From Paenibacillus sp. DMB5 (GTDB lineage Bacteria > Bacillota > Bacilli > Paenibacillales > Paenibacillaceae): a stretch of 64,000 nucleotides of DNA. Location of the stretch: assembly GCF_001517085.1 (NCBI RefSeq), contig NZ_LRAC01000142.1:1-64000 (forward strand), given 5' to 3'. Positions 54,469-64,000 of this stretch are shown here, in pieces. The position numbers were made by a program, and so were the translations under genes. Numbering within the stretch: position 1 is the stretch's first letter; each line of letters starts with the position of its first letter. A model generated the notes under the pieces. That model was not told the origin of the DNA, did no database searches, and saw nothing but the letters and a program-made list of their open reading frames with translations.

Positions 54469-56652
54469 CTAATTTTCGAAGAACTGGCTTTTATCTGTTC
54501 CAGTAATGGTTATTGTTATCTCTGCAGAGTTAGCGACAAGTTGGAATTGGGTATCATTAACTTTTTTTGCTGTGACGGATACTGATGTTAGTTGATAATT
54601 TAGATCACTAACTAAGTCGTCCATATCGAGATACTCCCATTCTAACAAAATAGTTGCTGTGTTGGTGCCGTCACTGACGTTAAACGTACGGTTTTTGGAG
54701 CGATCTTCGTCAGTGCCGGTGTAATGGTTATTATCAAAGAAAAATGACCAGTCATTCCCGCCTAATGTAATAGAAGCATCTGATCCCGTTTTAAAGGTGG
54801 TTATAAAGAAAGTGTCTCCGAACCCCATTCCAGCTACTGTCCGGTTCCCTAAATTGATTCCATGTGCATTATAGTAGTCCTGGATAAAACTATCTACCGC
54901 TGAGCCCAATACCTGTCCTGAGCTAAATCCATTTAACGGAATATTCCAGGTCAGGTCGACGGGAATTGTAACTGTTCCATCACTTATAGTGAAATGTTTC
55001 GGATTACTTTGGAAATCCGTTGAGGTTATCTTTTTGCTTTCTTTCCTTGCTTGTGTAGCATACTCGGATGAGAAGTCAAAATTGGTTATGCCTTTACTTG
55101 TAATACTCTCAGGTTCAATATTCTCCGCTTGAACATTGATTGTAAATTCTTTGGTGTCAGAAACAGTTCCAGAGGTAATTGTCGCTATGAGCACTACGTC
55201 AGTATTAGCTGGTAATCCTGCTCGGGTAATACTCCCCGTCGAAATATTTACAATTGAGGATTGCACTGAATCTTTTAATATCCAAGTAACAGCGGCGCCA
55301 TCTTGAACACTTGGCAATGTAACTTTATCATCGGTTCCATTGTACGTTACATTTAAATTCTGTTTAGCCATTGCTACTAATTCCAGCTCAGCAATAGCTG
55401 CCTCAGCATCCGTCAATTTAGAAATATCTCCTACCAGCGTCTTCTGGGCAGGTGTTAAGTGATTAAAATCCATACGTGCTTTAACGACAGCAGTTTTGTT
55501 GGCAAGAGTGACTTCTGCTTTTGCAGGCAAGGCAGCGATTTGGTCTTTCACCTTAGTTGCTGCAGCCAGGTCAAGAGCAGCCTGAGCTTCCAGCTCAGCA
55601 ATAGCCGCCTCCGCATCTGTCAATCTAGTAATATCTCCTACTAGAATTTTTTGGACAGGTGTCAAGGCATCAAAATCGGTACGTGTATTAACGACAGCCG
55701 TTTTGTAGGCTAGAGTGACTTCTGCTTTTGCAGGCAAGGCTGCGATTTGGTCTTTCACCTTAGTTGCTGCTTCTAGATCTACTGTATTTTGTGGTGTCGG
55801 GGTCGGAGTAGGTGCCGGCGTTGTTGTTGGTGTAGATATAGGTGTCGGCGTTGGTGTTGGTATAGGTGTAGATGTAGGTATTGGTGTAGGTATTGGTGTC
55901 GCTACCGGTGTCGGTGCTGTCGTTGTTGTTGGTGTAGATATAGGTGTCGGTGTCGGCGTTGTTGTTGGTGTTGGTGTAGTTGTCGGCGTTGGTGTCGGTG
56001 TCACAGACTTTTGTTCATCAATCTTAGTCTTTTCGGTTAAAAACTTAGAAGCGACAATAGCTACATCCTGACGGCTAGCATTATTAACCGGGTTGAAGGT
56101 GCCATCGGGATTTCCCTTCATAAGTCCCAATTCAACGGCAGCACCAACTGCATCTTTAGCCCAGCTGGCAATTGAATTAGCATCTGAAAATATTAAACTC
56201 TGTCCTTTTCCGGTACTGTTAACGCCTAGTGCATTCACAAAGATTACAGCCATTTGTTCACGGGTGAGGCTTTGATTGGCACCAAATGTTCCATTACCCA
56301 TACCTTTAAAAAGGCCTGCTTTAACAGCGGCTTCTACGGCAGAAAAGGCATAACTGTTTACCGGGACGTCTGTGAAAGTAGATGATTGTGGAGGGTTGCT
56401 AAGGTCCAAATTGAGAGCCTTCGCCAGTATAATAGCAAAGTCCTGTCGTTTAATATTACTTGTCGGATTGAATTTGCCGTCGCCAGTACCGTTAATAATT
56501 CCTTTTTCGACTAACTCAATAATGGCATCTTTGGCATAGCTGTTTGAGATATCGGTCAAAGACTCCGCTGCAGATGTATGTGGTACCAGGGCACCAAGCA
56601 ATGCTGCTGTAGATAGGAGCGATATCGACTTCACTTTAAATTTTTTCTTCAT
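54469..56652 (-). CDS. SLH-domain surface protein with Pro/Thr linker and tandem helical repeats
   Basis: A 727-residue exported protein. Signal peptide about 1-29. Three SLH domains (about 30-205): FNPTSNIKRQDFAIILAKAL, FGANQSLTREQMAVIFVNAL, FNPVNNASRQDVAIVASKFL; these anchor to pyruvylated wall polysaccharide. A TPTPT linker covers 217-289. Two near-identical helical repeats of about 65 residues follow (292-355 and 361-425; TKVKDQIAALPAKAEVTLA, then LTDAEAAIAELE). Then a bacterial Ig-like domain (about 428-510), and a C-terminal domain of about 210 residues I do not recognise (QVLGSAVDSFIQDYYNAHGI, then DTFFITTFKTGSDASITLGG). Likely a cell-surface adhesin or binding protein. Confidence 0.88.
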   Translation of the reverse strand: MKKKFKVKSISLLSTAALLGALVPHTSAAESLTDISNSYAKDAIIELVEKGIINGTGDGKFNPTSNIKRQDFAIILAKALNLDLSNPPQSSTFTDVPVNSYAFSAVEAAVKAGLFKGMGNGTFGANQSLTREQMAVIFVNALGVNSTGKGQSLIFSDANSIASWAKDAVGAAVELGLMKGNPDGTFNPVNNASRQDVAIVASKFLTEKTKIDEQKSVTPTPTPTTTPTPTTTPTPTPISTPTTTTAPTPVATPIPTPIPTSTPIPTPTPTPISTPTTTPAPTPTPTPQNTVDLEAATKVKDQIAALPAKAEVTLAYKTAVVNTRTDFDALTPVQKILVGDITRLTDAEAAIAELEAQAALDLAAATKVKDQIAALPAKAEVTLANKTAVVKARMDFNHLTPAQKTLVGDISKLTDAEAAIAELELVAMAKQNLNVTYNGTDDKVTLPSVQDGAAVTWILKDSVQSSIVNISTGSITRAGLPANTDVVLIATITSGTVSDTKEFTINVQAENIEPESITSKGITNFDFSSEYATQARKESKKITSTDFQSNPKHFTISDGTVTIPVDLTWNIPLNGFSSGQVLGSAVDSFIQDYYNAHGINLGNRTVAGMGFGDTFFITTFKTGSDASITLGGNDWSFFFDNNHYTGTDEDRSKNRTFNVSDGTNTATILLEWEYLDMDDLVSDLNYQLTSVSVTAKKVNDTQFQLVANSAEITITITGTDKSQFFEN

Positions 56653-57029
56653 AAATGTCTCCTTAAATTGTAATTATTAAAATTTTAAATAAATAACGTG
56701 ATTGATCCCTGTCACATTCGCTTCTTTGACTACCCCTAGCTTGGAACATTCAATTATGTATTCGTGTTGAATCGCTCTCTCTTGATAGAGAGGGTATTTT
56801 TTGTCTTCATAAGGGAGCTGGAGTTGGATGCCATAGGCCACTCGGTAGTGGATCACAGTTAAATGAATGTCTCTATTATCAATATCGGACAGTACACATC
56901 TTCATTGAATAGGTTCGCAAGAAAGCCGAAATGTTACGATCAATCGGCTTTTCTTATGAACCGTACAAGATGAATATGCTAATAAGTTAGCTTGAGCATC
57001 GCTAACCGTGTGCTTTTACATATGCAGGG
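56653..57029. other. Intergenic region with two terminator-like hairpins
   Basis: CTCTCT/AGAGAG plus T6 (56775-56806) and AAAGCCGA/TCGGCTTT (56922-56951) on the plus strand with no intact gene in front, suggesting lost small genes. Confidence 0.5.
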
Positions 57030-57113
57030 TCAAGGCATTATGCTTTCAGGTTCAGTCAAAATTCTTTTAAGTGTCTGCTGACGGCGTTCACTTAATTGGC
57101 CGGGAGACTTCTT
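57030..57113 (-). pseudogene. 3' remnant of a CxxC small-protein gene (third copy of the cassette family)
   Basis: The minus-strand frame reads KKSPGQLSERRQQTLKRILT, EPESIMP, stop, matching the C-terminus of the proteins at 10061 and 13876 (RQLQTLNRILQEPESIM). Upstream sequence is not clearly conserved. Confidence 0.6.
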
Positions 57114-57357
57114 ATTCTTCCGAAAAGATCAACCTATGCCTGCAATTAAATGCAGCAAAGACGTCCCTAAGGTTTTCTGTTGCTTTGTAAACATCAGGGT
57201 ATACAACGATTGCCCAGTCCACAAGTGTTGTTTCTACTTTTTTTCATAGGTGTTCCTCCATAATTCTATATTTTTCAGGATTGGTCCCGTCATTTCCGAG
57301 GTGCTGAACGCGGGGGATTCTTCCATCATGAACGGCTTCATACAACGGACTTCTCAT
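57112..57357 (-). pseudogene. Small hypothetical gene with an in-frame TGA
   Basis: From ATG at 57357: MRSPLYEAVHDGRIPRVQHL... to EEHL, TGA (57244-57246), then KKVETTLVDWAIVVYPDVYK... to SEE and TAA at 57112-57114. The family is not recognised. Confidence 0.45.
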
Positions 57358-57439
57358 GAATGCAATATTAAATGTAGAATGGCAGCAATAAGGTGTATAA
57401 CTTACAATATAAGTATGGCAAGTCTGTAGGGGGGATAGA

Positions 57440-58729
57440 GTGAAGCTTTTGAATTTTTCGGAGCCGGTTGAATTCGAGGATATAATTCCTGGTAGTCATA
57501 ATAGATGGGGGAATGATGCCCTTCTATTTAGGATAAATAAAGGGATGGCGAAATTGTCCACTAAGTATGGAACGGATAAATGTGGTGAGACATACGGATT
57601 TTTGTTGCTAGATAATAAACCACTGATAAATAACTACGGAGAAGAGCTGTACTGTCCTACATGCGCTAAGATTTTAAGTATTGGGTTAGGCAGAGAGAAC
57701 GTTGATTCAGGCTTAATTGATACAATTAAATTTTCACAAGAACCAAGTAATGATATAACCTATGCTTTTGAAAATGTTAAACCTATGCTTTCCATTTTAG
57801 AAGACGGATATTATTTGCTTACACGTATAGAAATGATTCCAACTGATGGTGACGGTAATTTTTTTTGGAATTTAGCCGAATTAAAGAAGCTTTATAAAGC
57901 AACCGCGGATGTATATTATAAGTATCATGTTAGCTCGGGCACTCCCAAATTCATACTTCCATCTCAGAGTGTTAATTGTTTAAATGAAGACAGGGTTAAT
58001 TATTACTTGAATCAAATGAAGAATGGTACAACTATGACAGGACTTGCTTATTATTATGAGGGGTTTATGAGTACATTATTGGACGGACACCATAGAGCAA
58101 CTGCAGCTTATATAGAAAATAAAAGTATCGACTGTTTAACAATAATAAAAGTTACAGGATTCGGGTTCGATCAGGACAAAAGGCCGGATAAGATTTATGC
58201 TGGCGGTGAAATATATGATTTAAGCTTATTTAGTAAACCCGGGAGAATTCATAAATATCTTAAAAGGGTATCTGAATCGCGAAATTCAAAGCTTAAGGTT
58301 GAAGAGGTTGAGGAGCTGCTAAAGGATTGTCAGAACGTTTGGGTACATAGTGCGCCTCCCAAAAGTATTGATTTCGGTAAGAGGATTTATCCTGATTATT
58401 TGTCAATTGCATTTTCTGATATGGCAGGGAATATTTCAGATGAACGAATCATTGAAATAATGGCTAGACGGGATGATGATGCTGAGTTTGAGCTAGAGAT
58501 GATTTTCAAGAAGCTTCAGTTACAAGAGCCTGAAAAAGCGTTCGGGCTGTCTAAGAAAATCATTAACGATGTAAATTGGAAGGTGCTGATTGAGGATGCT
58601 TTTCGTTATTTGGCATCAATAGACAGTACGGAAGTTGAAGATATATTTATTAAATATTTAATAGATACTGATTACGATTCGAAGGATATATGCAGAAAGA
58701 TAGCGGATGAGTACCTAAATAATAGATAA
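57440..58729 (+). CDS. Hypothetical protein with a ParB/Srx-like DGHHR motif
   Basis: A 429-residue protein; GTG 57440 after AGGGGGGAT. LYCPTCAKIL (CxxC) lies near residue 75. MSTLLDGHHRATAAYIENK near residue 215 is the DGHxR motif of the ParB/sulfiredoxin nucleotide-binding fold. The C-terminal third (about 300-429) is helical with HEAT-like repeats (ISDERIIEIMARRDDDAEFE, then KAFGLSKKIINDVNWKVLIE). Possibly a CTP/ATP-dependent DNA or protein modifier; no partner gene is visible. Confidence 0.6.
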   Translation: MKLLNFSEPVEFEDIIPGSHNRWGNDALLFRINKGMAKLSTKYGTDKCGETYGFLLLDNKPLINNYGEELYCPTCAKILSIGLGRENVDSGLIDTIKFSQEPSNDITYAFENVKPMLSILEDGYYLLTRIEMIPTDGDGNFFWNLAELKKLYKATADVYYKYHVSSGTPKFILPSQSVNCLNEDRVNYYLNQMKNGTTMTGLAYYYEGFMSTLLDGHHRATAAYIENKSIDCLTIIKVTGFGFDQDKRPDKIYAGGEIYDLSLFSKPGRIHKYLKRVSESRNSKLKVEEVEELLKDCQNVWVHSAPPKSIDFGKRIYPDYLSIAFSDMAGNISDERIIEIMARRDDDAEFELEMIFKKLQLQEPEKAFGLSKKIINDVNWKVLIEDAFRYLASIDSTEVEDIFIKYLIDTDYDSKDICRKIADEYLNNR

Positions 58730-59198
58730 TCATCATAACGATTGCCATGCGCTAGGTACGGATAAAGATAAGCAATTCTGTAATCCTCAATGAACAGGAG
58801 ACAACAGGAAACCTGCATGTCTTCTTTTTTTATGCTCATGCAATATCCGATGAGAAGTGATCTATTTTCGTATTATATTAAAATGATTCGTGCATTACCC
58901 GTATTTAGACTTTCCCCACCTGTTGTTATTATGAGAGCTGTTACAGCAGCAGGGCTGCATTCAAATGTCATGGCTGCAGATAACCGAGCCCTTCTGCCCA
59001 TCTGCTTTTGTGAATGCGTTTTCAAGTTTTGTCTGTCTTATATGTTCAGAGGGGGTGGTTGGATTATTCGTTAAGTCAGACTTGACGTAGCCAAAGAGTA
59101 AATTTTAGAAAATACGAATACCCAAAACAACCTATCAATTGGGGGGACTCTAATACGAGACTTTAGAGGTTTCCTTAAGAAAAGGAGTCAAACAAAAG
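58730..59198. other. Gene-free region upstream of the xylanase
   Basis: About 470 bases. A 94-codon frame (58790-59074) has no ribosome binding site and an unlikely composition. The right end carries AAAGGAG (59181-59187) for the xylanase start. Confidence 0.4.
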
Positions 59199-62100
59199 AT
59201 GAACAGTCGAAAATGTGTAATCAGCATCTCACGCCTCATCATTGTCATCATGTTGTTCTCCGTATTCACGTATACTCCCGTCCGCTGCTGCAGCCGGAGA
59301 TGAACGGACAGTTGAACTGAATGAACTCATTGCTCAAGCTGAAGCTTTAAAAACCGGCAATCAGGAATTCCCGCTTCAAGTCAGTCAGTCTGTCTATGGA
59401 GCCGTCTATGGTTCTGATGTGAACCGGGCTTTTCCATGGGTGCATGTTAGCGAACTCAAAGCTCTTAATGATGCTCTTGAGCTCGCGCGCAATGCGAATA
59501 CTCCCGCTGACGAAGCTATCGCCGTTCTTAAAGAAGCCATAGTGATTTTTAATAAAAATATTAAATCAGACGGTTCCGATCCCTATTTCCGTCTTGATCC
59601 GGGTCCTGGTAAAGTTCCATTAAAGGTTACTGCGCCCACTAATAACTGGATGGCAAGAACGCCGCTTGATAATCGTGTTCCCGCTGATTTTGCCGGTGGC
59701 ACATTCAAAATGATTCCGTATCCTTTTGCAGATTCCCAGGGCAAAGCTGAAGTGCTCCAGATTAATTATGCCCATAACGGGAAAAGCACGTTCGGCGGCA
59801 TAAGTATTGAATCCCTGTTGTCTCCAGCCGTAAATGTCTCAGAGGGGTCAACGATTGAATTCGATGTCTACTATCCCAAGAGCGCGCAGGGCAAATATAT
59901 GAGGTGGAGAATCAGAAATACTAACACTAACCTCGATAGCTACCTCAGGGATTACCAGTACAACAACCTGAATCCTGACTGGGTTGGCAGCTACAACGGT
60001 GAATCCTGGCTCATGGCTCATCATAGCATTACCGCCTCAACAGGCGTCTCCTCGAACTTTATTCTTGAGCTGCATGGCGAAAATGCCCGTGCTGCAGAAA
60101 CCGGTATGCTGCTTGTCGCCAACATCCAGATTACCGCACCGGATCCTAACGGCATTGCGCTTCCGAACGCAGTCAACAAGGAACACCAGAGTGACGTAGC
60201 GCCCCTAAAGAGTCTCTACAATAAGGAGAATGGCCTGTTCATGGTCGGCTCGATCGGAACTGGAGCCGTAACAGGAACCAGAGCCAATCACTATGAAATC
60301 TTTGTCGACGGCAACAATCTAAAGGCCGATGGAACGCATCCCCGTGGTCCAGAATGGCTGAAAAGCGTTACCGGAGAGGCCCTGAACGGTGCAACTACTG
60401 CCCCTGGCTTAGCTGAATACAGCTTCCCGACCAGCGCTTATCAGGCGATCAGGGATTCCGGAGCTCCCGGACAGTATAAGTCTCACGGCCATGTTCTGGC
60501 ATGGTATAACCAGGCTCCTGGATGGATGACTCAGATTATTCCGGCGAACCTGTCCTACGGATACAATGGCTCGGCCAATTTCTACGGGCTTGGCAACGGC
60601 GTTACATCTACGGTTAAGGTAGACAAAGAAATGGCAAGAAGAGTGCAGTTTAATCACACGATGTATGTGATGCGGCACTTCCTGACCACAGATACGAAAT
60701 ATGGTTCAAGCGAATCCCGTGGAGTAATTCCCTTCAATTCATGGGATGTACTCAACGAAGAGGTTCACGAAAGCCGCCACAGCGAACTCATCCCGGAGGA
60801 TGCGAACAGCTGGAGAACGAGCCTTAAACACACCAACTGGCTTGCTGCCATGTCGGATGATCAAATTGGCGGCGACATCACCGGGCATTATATTTACCTG
60901 CTCTTCAAAAACGCGCATATCGCAGCCCCCAACGCCAAAATGGCTGCAGCTTACAAGGCTAATTACGCTAACCTTCCGGAGTACATGAAGCTCGACGGAC
61001 ATGACAAAGACGGCAGCATTGACGCTTATATCGTCGACAATCCTCCGAAGCTGACCTACAACGATTACGGACTTGCGACCCGCAGCAAGGCAAGAACGGT
61101 ATATAACATGGTTCTCGAATTAAATACCGCCTGGCTCTCCGATCCGCTGTATGACGGAAGACCTCTTATCGAAGACATCGGTATCCAGGGACACGATGCG
61201 GTTGGCAAGACCCTTGCAAGCGATAACCAATATGCGATGGCTCTCTATGCTTCTCTCGTTGACCGGGGCCTGCTGTCTGGTATTACCTATTCAGAGCTTG
61301 ACCTAAAGGTTCCGACCGATGCCCCCGGAGGAGGCGCGACCGCTCCCGCAGTGCTCAATGTCAGACAGTCGGACGCCCTTGGTTATGAGTACGCGCTGCT
61401 CTACAAAACCTTTACCAAGTTCGCCCCGTATATCGATCACATCATCAGCTGGGGCGTATCCGGTTCAGGATGGCAGGGAAGCTATGTCCTGTTCGACGCT
61501 CAGAGCAATGCGAATGCCGGCTACTATGGCGCCATGAATCCGGACAGATTCATACTTGGACATTCGTATCTGGATGGTTACTTTGCAGGCGAATACGAGA
61601 CCATCCGGAGCAATGCCATTGACCTTGGCGATCTTGGAGTCTATATCCCTAATAGTGTGAATGCGGACCTCAGCGCCTTGACACTGAGTGCGGGAACACT
61701 CCAGCCGGCTTTCAACGCAGCGACCACAGAGTGTGAGGTTTCCCTGCAGGATGCCAGCAGTATAACCGTTACAGCTGCAGCAGCAGACAGCAGGTCATCC
61801 ATTAAAGTGAGCGGCACAGCTGTTGCCAGCGGTACAGCTTCCGGAGCCATAACGCTGACCCCTGGTACAAAAGCGGATATAAAGGTAGAGGTAACAGCTG
61901 CAGACGGCACGGTTAAGACGTATACCATAAAAGTAACAAACGGCAGAACAGAGGCAACGCCTACACCAGGCACCGAAACACCATCTGCAACGCCAACACC
62001 TGCAACGCCTGGACCCGCAGCACCTGCACCTGTAGCATCTGCAACGCCTACATCTGCAGCACCGGTTATTCAGGATCAAATAGTAGCCATGCAGACGACT

Positions 62101-63207
62101 GTGAAGGATGGAACCGCATTTGTTAAGGCGCTGGAGCTGGCAAAAGCAAAGGAGTTTATGGAGAAAAGGGTTACCCTGGACATCCCTGCGGCGCAAGGAG
62201 TGAATTTATACTCGGTAGGTTTGCCGGCTGCAGCACTGACAAGCGGAACAAAGGATGACAAACTCACGATTTCCACAGAGCTGGGTAAGGTAGTTATATC
62301 GGGTAACATGTTGACCGGCACAACCGAAAGCAGCAGCAAGGAAGTAGCGCTGGAGATTGGAAAAGGCGACAAGTCCAAGCTCCCGGCGGAAGTGAAGGCG
62401 GCTCTCGGTGATAAGCCGATCCTACAGCTTAGTCTTAAGGTGGACGGAAAAGAAACAGTCTGGAGCAATCCGAGCGCACCTGTAAGCGTATCCGTGCCTT
62501 ACAAGCCGACCGAGGCGGAATTTAAGAATCCCGAAATGATTGTTGTCTGGTACATTGACGGAAACGGAGAAGTTTTCACAGTACCGAGCGGACGCTATGC
62601 ACCGAAGACCGGTCTGGTCACCTTCACAACCACTCATTTCAGCAGCTACGCAGTAGCTTACGTATACAAAACGTTTACTGATCTCGGAATGGCAGGATGG
62701 GCCAAGAACGCGGCCGAAGTACTTGCGTCAAAGGATATTCTCAAGACAGAGGGGCAAGTCTTCAATCCGTCAGCCAATATCACAAGGGCAGATTTCCTGT
62801 ACTCCCTTGTCAGAACACTGGGCTTGACTGCAAAAATAAACGGGAATTTCAGCGATGTAGAGGAGAGCGTCTATTACTATAATGAAATTGCAATTGCCAA
62901 AGCTCTTGGTATTACGACTGGCCTGGACAATGACAGATTCGGCAGCGCCCTTAAGATCACAAGACAGGACATGATGGTGTTAACCGAAAGAGCCTTGAAG
63001 CATGAGAAGAAGCTGAATACTCAGGGCGAGGCTGCAGATCTGGAGAGATTCACCGACAAGTCCGAAGTTGCTTCCTATGCGGTGAACAGCGTAGCTGCAA
63101 TGGTTAAGGACGGGTTGATCGAAGGCAGCGGTAACAAACTCAATCCGGCTGGAAACACAACCAAAGCAGAAGCTGCGGTATTCCTCTACAGACTGTATAG
63201 TAAATAG
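59199..63207 (+). CDS. Giant GH10 endo-xylanase with SLH anchors; signal peptide frameshifted
   Basis: A surface-bound endo-1,4-beta-xylanase of about 1,335 codons. Start: ATG 59199 after AAAGGAG gives a Sec signal (MNSRKCVISISRLIIVIMLF...) that runs out of frame near 59277-59283; one base added there would join TYTPV to SAAAAGDERTVEL. In the long frame: a helical FIVAR-like module (ends about residue 100), a CBM-like sandwich (about 115-300), the GH10 domain (about 315-800) with acid/base Glu in WDVLNEEVHES and nucleophile in ITYSELDLKV, a cadherin-like sandwich (about 820-910), a Pro/Thr linker, and three SLH domains at the end (FNPSANITRADFLYSL, RFGSALKITRQDMMVL, LNPAGNTTKAEAAVFL). Without the signal it could not be exported. 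Confidence 0.88.
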
Positions 63208-63353
63208 GAAATTCGCATAAGGGTAATGGGAACCGTGACAGCTATTGCTGGCGCGGTTTCTGCTATGTGCGGCGAGAATATGGATATACCGGATTAAGCA
63301 AACCAGGCGTCCGGAGTCAACAACGACCTTCATTGTAAATATCGCAACTAATA

Positions 63354-63400
63354 GAAAATAAAGAGACGTTCGGGGATCCCCACGTCTCTTTATTTTCCTT
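63354..63400. terminator. Strong bidirectional terminator
   Basis: GAAAATAAAGAGACGT and ACGTCTCTTTATTTTC, perfect 16-bp arms with a 12-base loop. Confidence 0.9.
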
Positions 63401-63529
63401 CAACGCAGCTTATGATGATCAGTCAGATGAAGGTTCATTTCACTAAAGGTATATTTTTCAAATAAAAACAAAAAAATATGTGCAAGGATTCTTATAGGTC
63501 AATCGTATCCAGTATAGAAAGGAGAAGAA

Positions 63530-64000
63530 ATGGCCCAATTACCGATTGATATCAACGATAATATTTCAGCTGCACTCACCCAATATTCTGACCTGGTCCG
63601 TCGAATATGCTTCATATATCTACATAATAGCGCAGATGTGGATGATGTTTTTCAAGAAGTATTCCTAAAGTTGTTACAGAATAACTCCCGCTTTGAAAGT
63701 GCTGAACATGAAAAAGCATGGCTAATAAGAGTTACGATCAATAAATGTAAGGACATCTTAAAAAGCTTTTGGCGAAAGAAAATGGTTTCAATTGAAGGAA
63801 TAGAATTGCCATTCGAAGATCAAACCGAAAATGAACTCTTGCAGGTCGTGTTATCACTTCCGGACAAATACAAGGATGTTATCTATCTGTTTTATTACGA
63901 GGAGTATACCGTACCTGAAATGGCTCAGTTGTTAAATAAAAAAGAAAACACCATTTATTCTCACTTACACAGAGCAAGGGAACTTATTAAACAAAGGTTG
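63530..64000 (+). CDS. ECF-type RNA polymerase sigma factor (truncated by window edge)
   Basis: ATG 63530 after AAAGGAGAAG; open to the last base (157 codons). Region 2: LVRRICFIYLHNSADVDDVF, QEVFLKLLQN, HEKAWLIRVTINKCKDIL. Region 4: LLQVVLSLPDKYKDVIYLFY, YEEYTVPEMAQLLNKKENTI, YSHLHRAREL. It would direct RNA polymerase to a stress or envelope regulon; the anti-sigma gene normally follows, outside the window. Confidence 0.9.
   Translation, partial: MAQLPIDINDNISAALTQYSDLVRRICFIYLHNSADVDDVFQEVFLKLLQNNSRFESAEHEKAWLIRVTINKCKDILKSFWRKKMVSIEGIELPFEDQTENELLQVVLSLPDKYKDVIYLFYYEEYTVPEMAQLLNKKENTIYSHLHRARELIKQRL

Noticed and set aside
55715..56071. Plus-strand Gly/Val-rich frame (GVGVGVG)
   Set aside because: Antisense shadow of the Pro/Thr linker of the SLH protein; no ribosome binding site.
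58790..59074. 94-codon frame as a gene
   Set aside because: No ribosome binding site, start region AT-biased, and composition (many Met, Cys, Phe) typical of spurious frames.
61795..62196. Minus-strand Cys/Arg-rich frame
   Set aside because: Antisense shadow of the xylanase Pro/Thr linker region; composition is an artefact of repeat codons.

Overview
The window looks like chromosomal DNA of a low-to-mid GC, spore-forming Gram-positive, most likely Paenibacillus or a close relative. The evidence is strong AGGAGG-type ribosome binding sites with many TTG and GTG starts, secreted proteins carrying copper-amine-oxidase-N 'stalk' domains, two S-layer-homology (SLH) surface proteins, a very large GH10 xylanase with SLH anchors, and WG-repeat secreted proteins. 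I saw no rRNA, tRNA or CRISPR array.

Layout. 0-4 kb: an IS256-type transposase fragment fused in frame to a Pro/Thr-rich membrane protein, a single-pass membrane protein, and a secreted CAP/stalk protein. 4.7-48 kb: a long AT-rich accessory region bounded by recombinase genes, with a tyrosine recombinase at 6.6 kb and a broken large serine recombinase at 46.7-48.2 kb. It is packed with unknown genes, nucleases and decayed genes, with no conjugation or phage structural genes, so it reads as a genomic or defence island. 48.5-50.7 kb: a membrane acyltransferase and a marR-GNAT operon with a perfect palindromic operator. 51-54 kb: an Hsp90-family gene (frameshifted) and a TPR-like partner in visibly GC-richer DNA. 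54-64 kb: an SLH protein, an unknown gene with a ParB-like DGHHR motif, the GH10 xylanase (frameshift in its signal peptide) and the start of an ECF sigma factor.

Inside the island: (a) 9.7-14.4 kb is a duplicated small-gene cassette (a helical protein plus a CxxC...CxxC protein) around an alkyltransferase-like DNA-repair protein, a PPP-type phosphoesterase and a nucleotidyltransferase-fold protein flanked by two copies of one helical domain. (b) 14.8-21.1 kb holds two probable PD-(D/E)XK-type proteins, a small protein and a SNF2-like helicase, and is the best candidate for an undescribed nuclease-helicase defence module. (c) 21.3-24.7 kb holds an HExxH protein, a STAS+GHKL ATPase, a STAS-like protein and small proteins, punctuated by three copies of one 24-bp interrupted palindrome; it looks like a partner-switching regulatory unit. 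(d) 27.0-33.6 kb holds a frameshifted nuclease, another ExK nuclease-like protein, a HEPN-like protein and an XRE+STAS-like regulator. (e) 34-37 kb is a WG-repeat secreted pair. (f) 37.3-43.6 kb is a type I restriction-modification locus in the order R, half-S, M, S, with possibly competing hairpins between R and the half-S gene.

At least eleven genes or remnants are broken by single stops or 1-nt indels, several in homopolymers. These are either real decay or uncorrected sequencing errors, and this matters for every functional claim made here.
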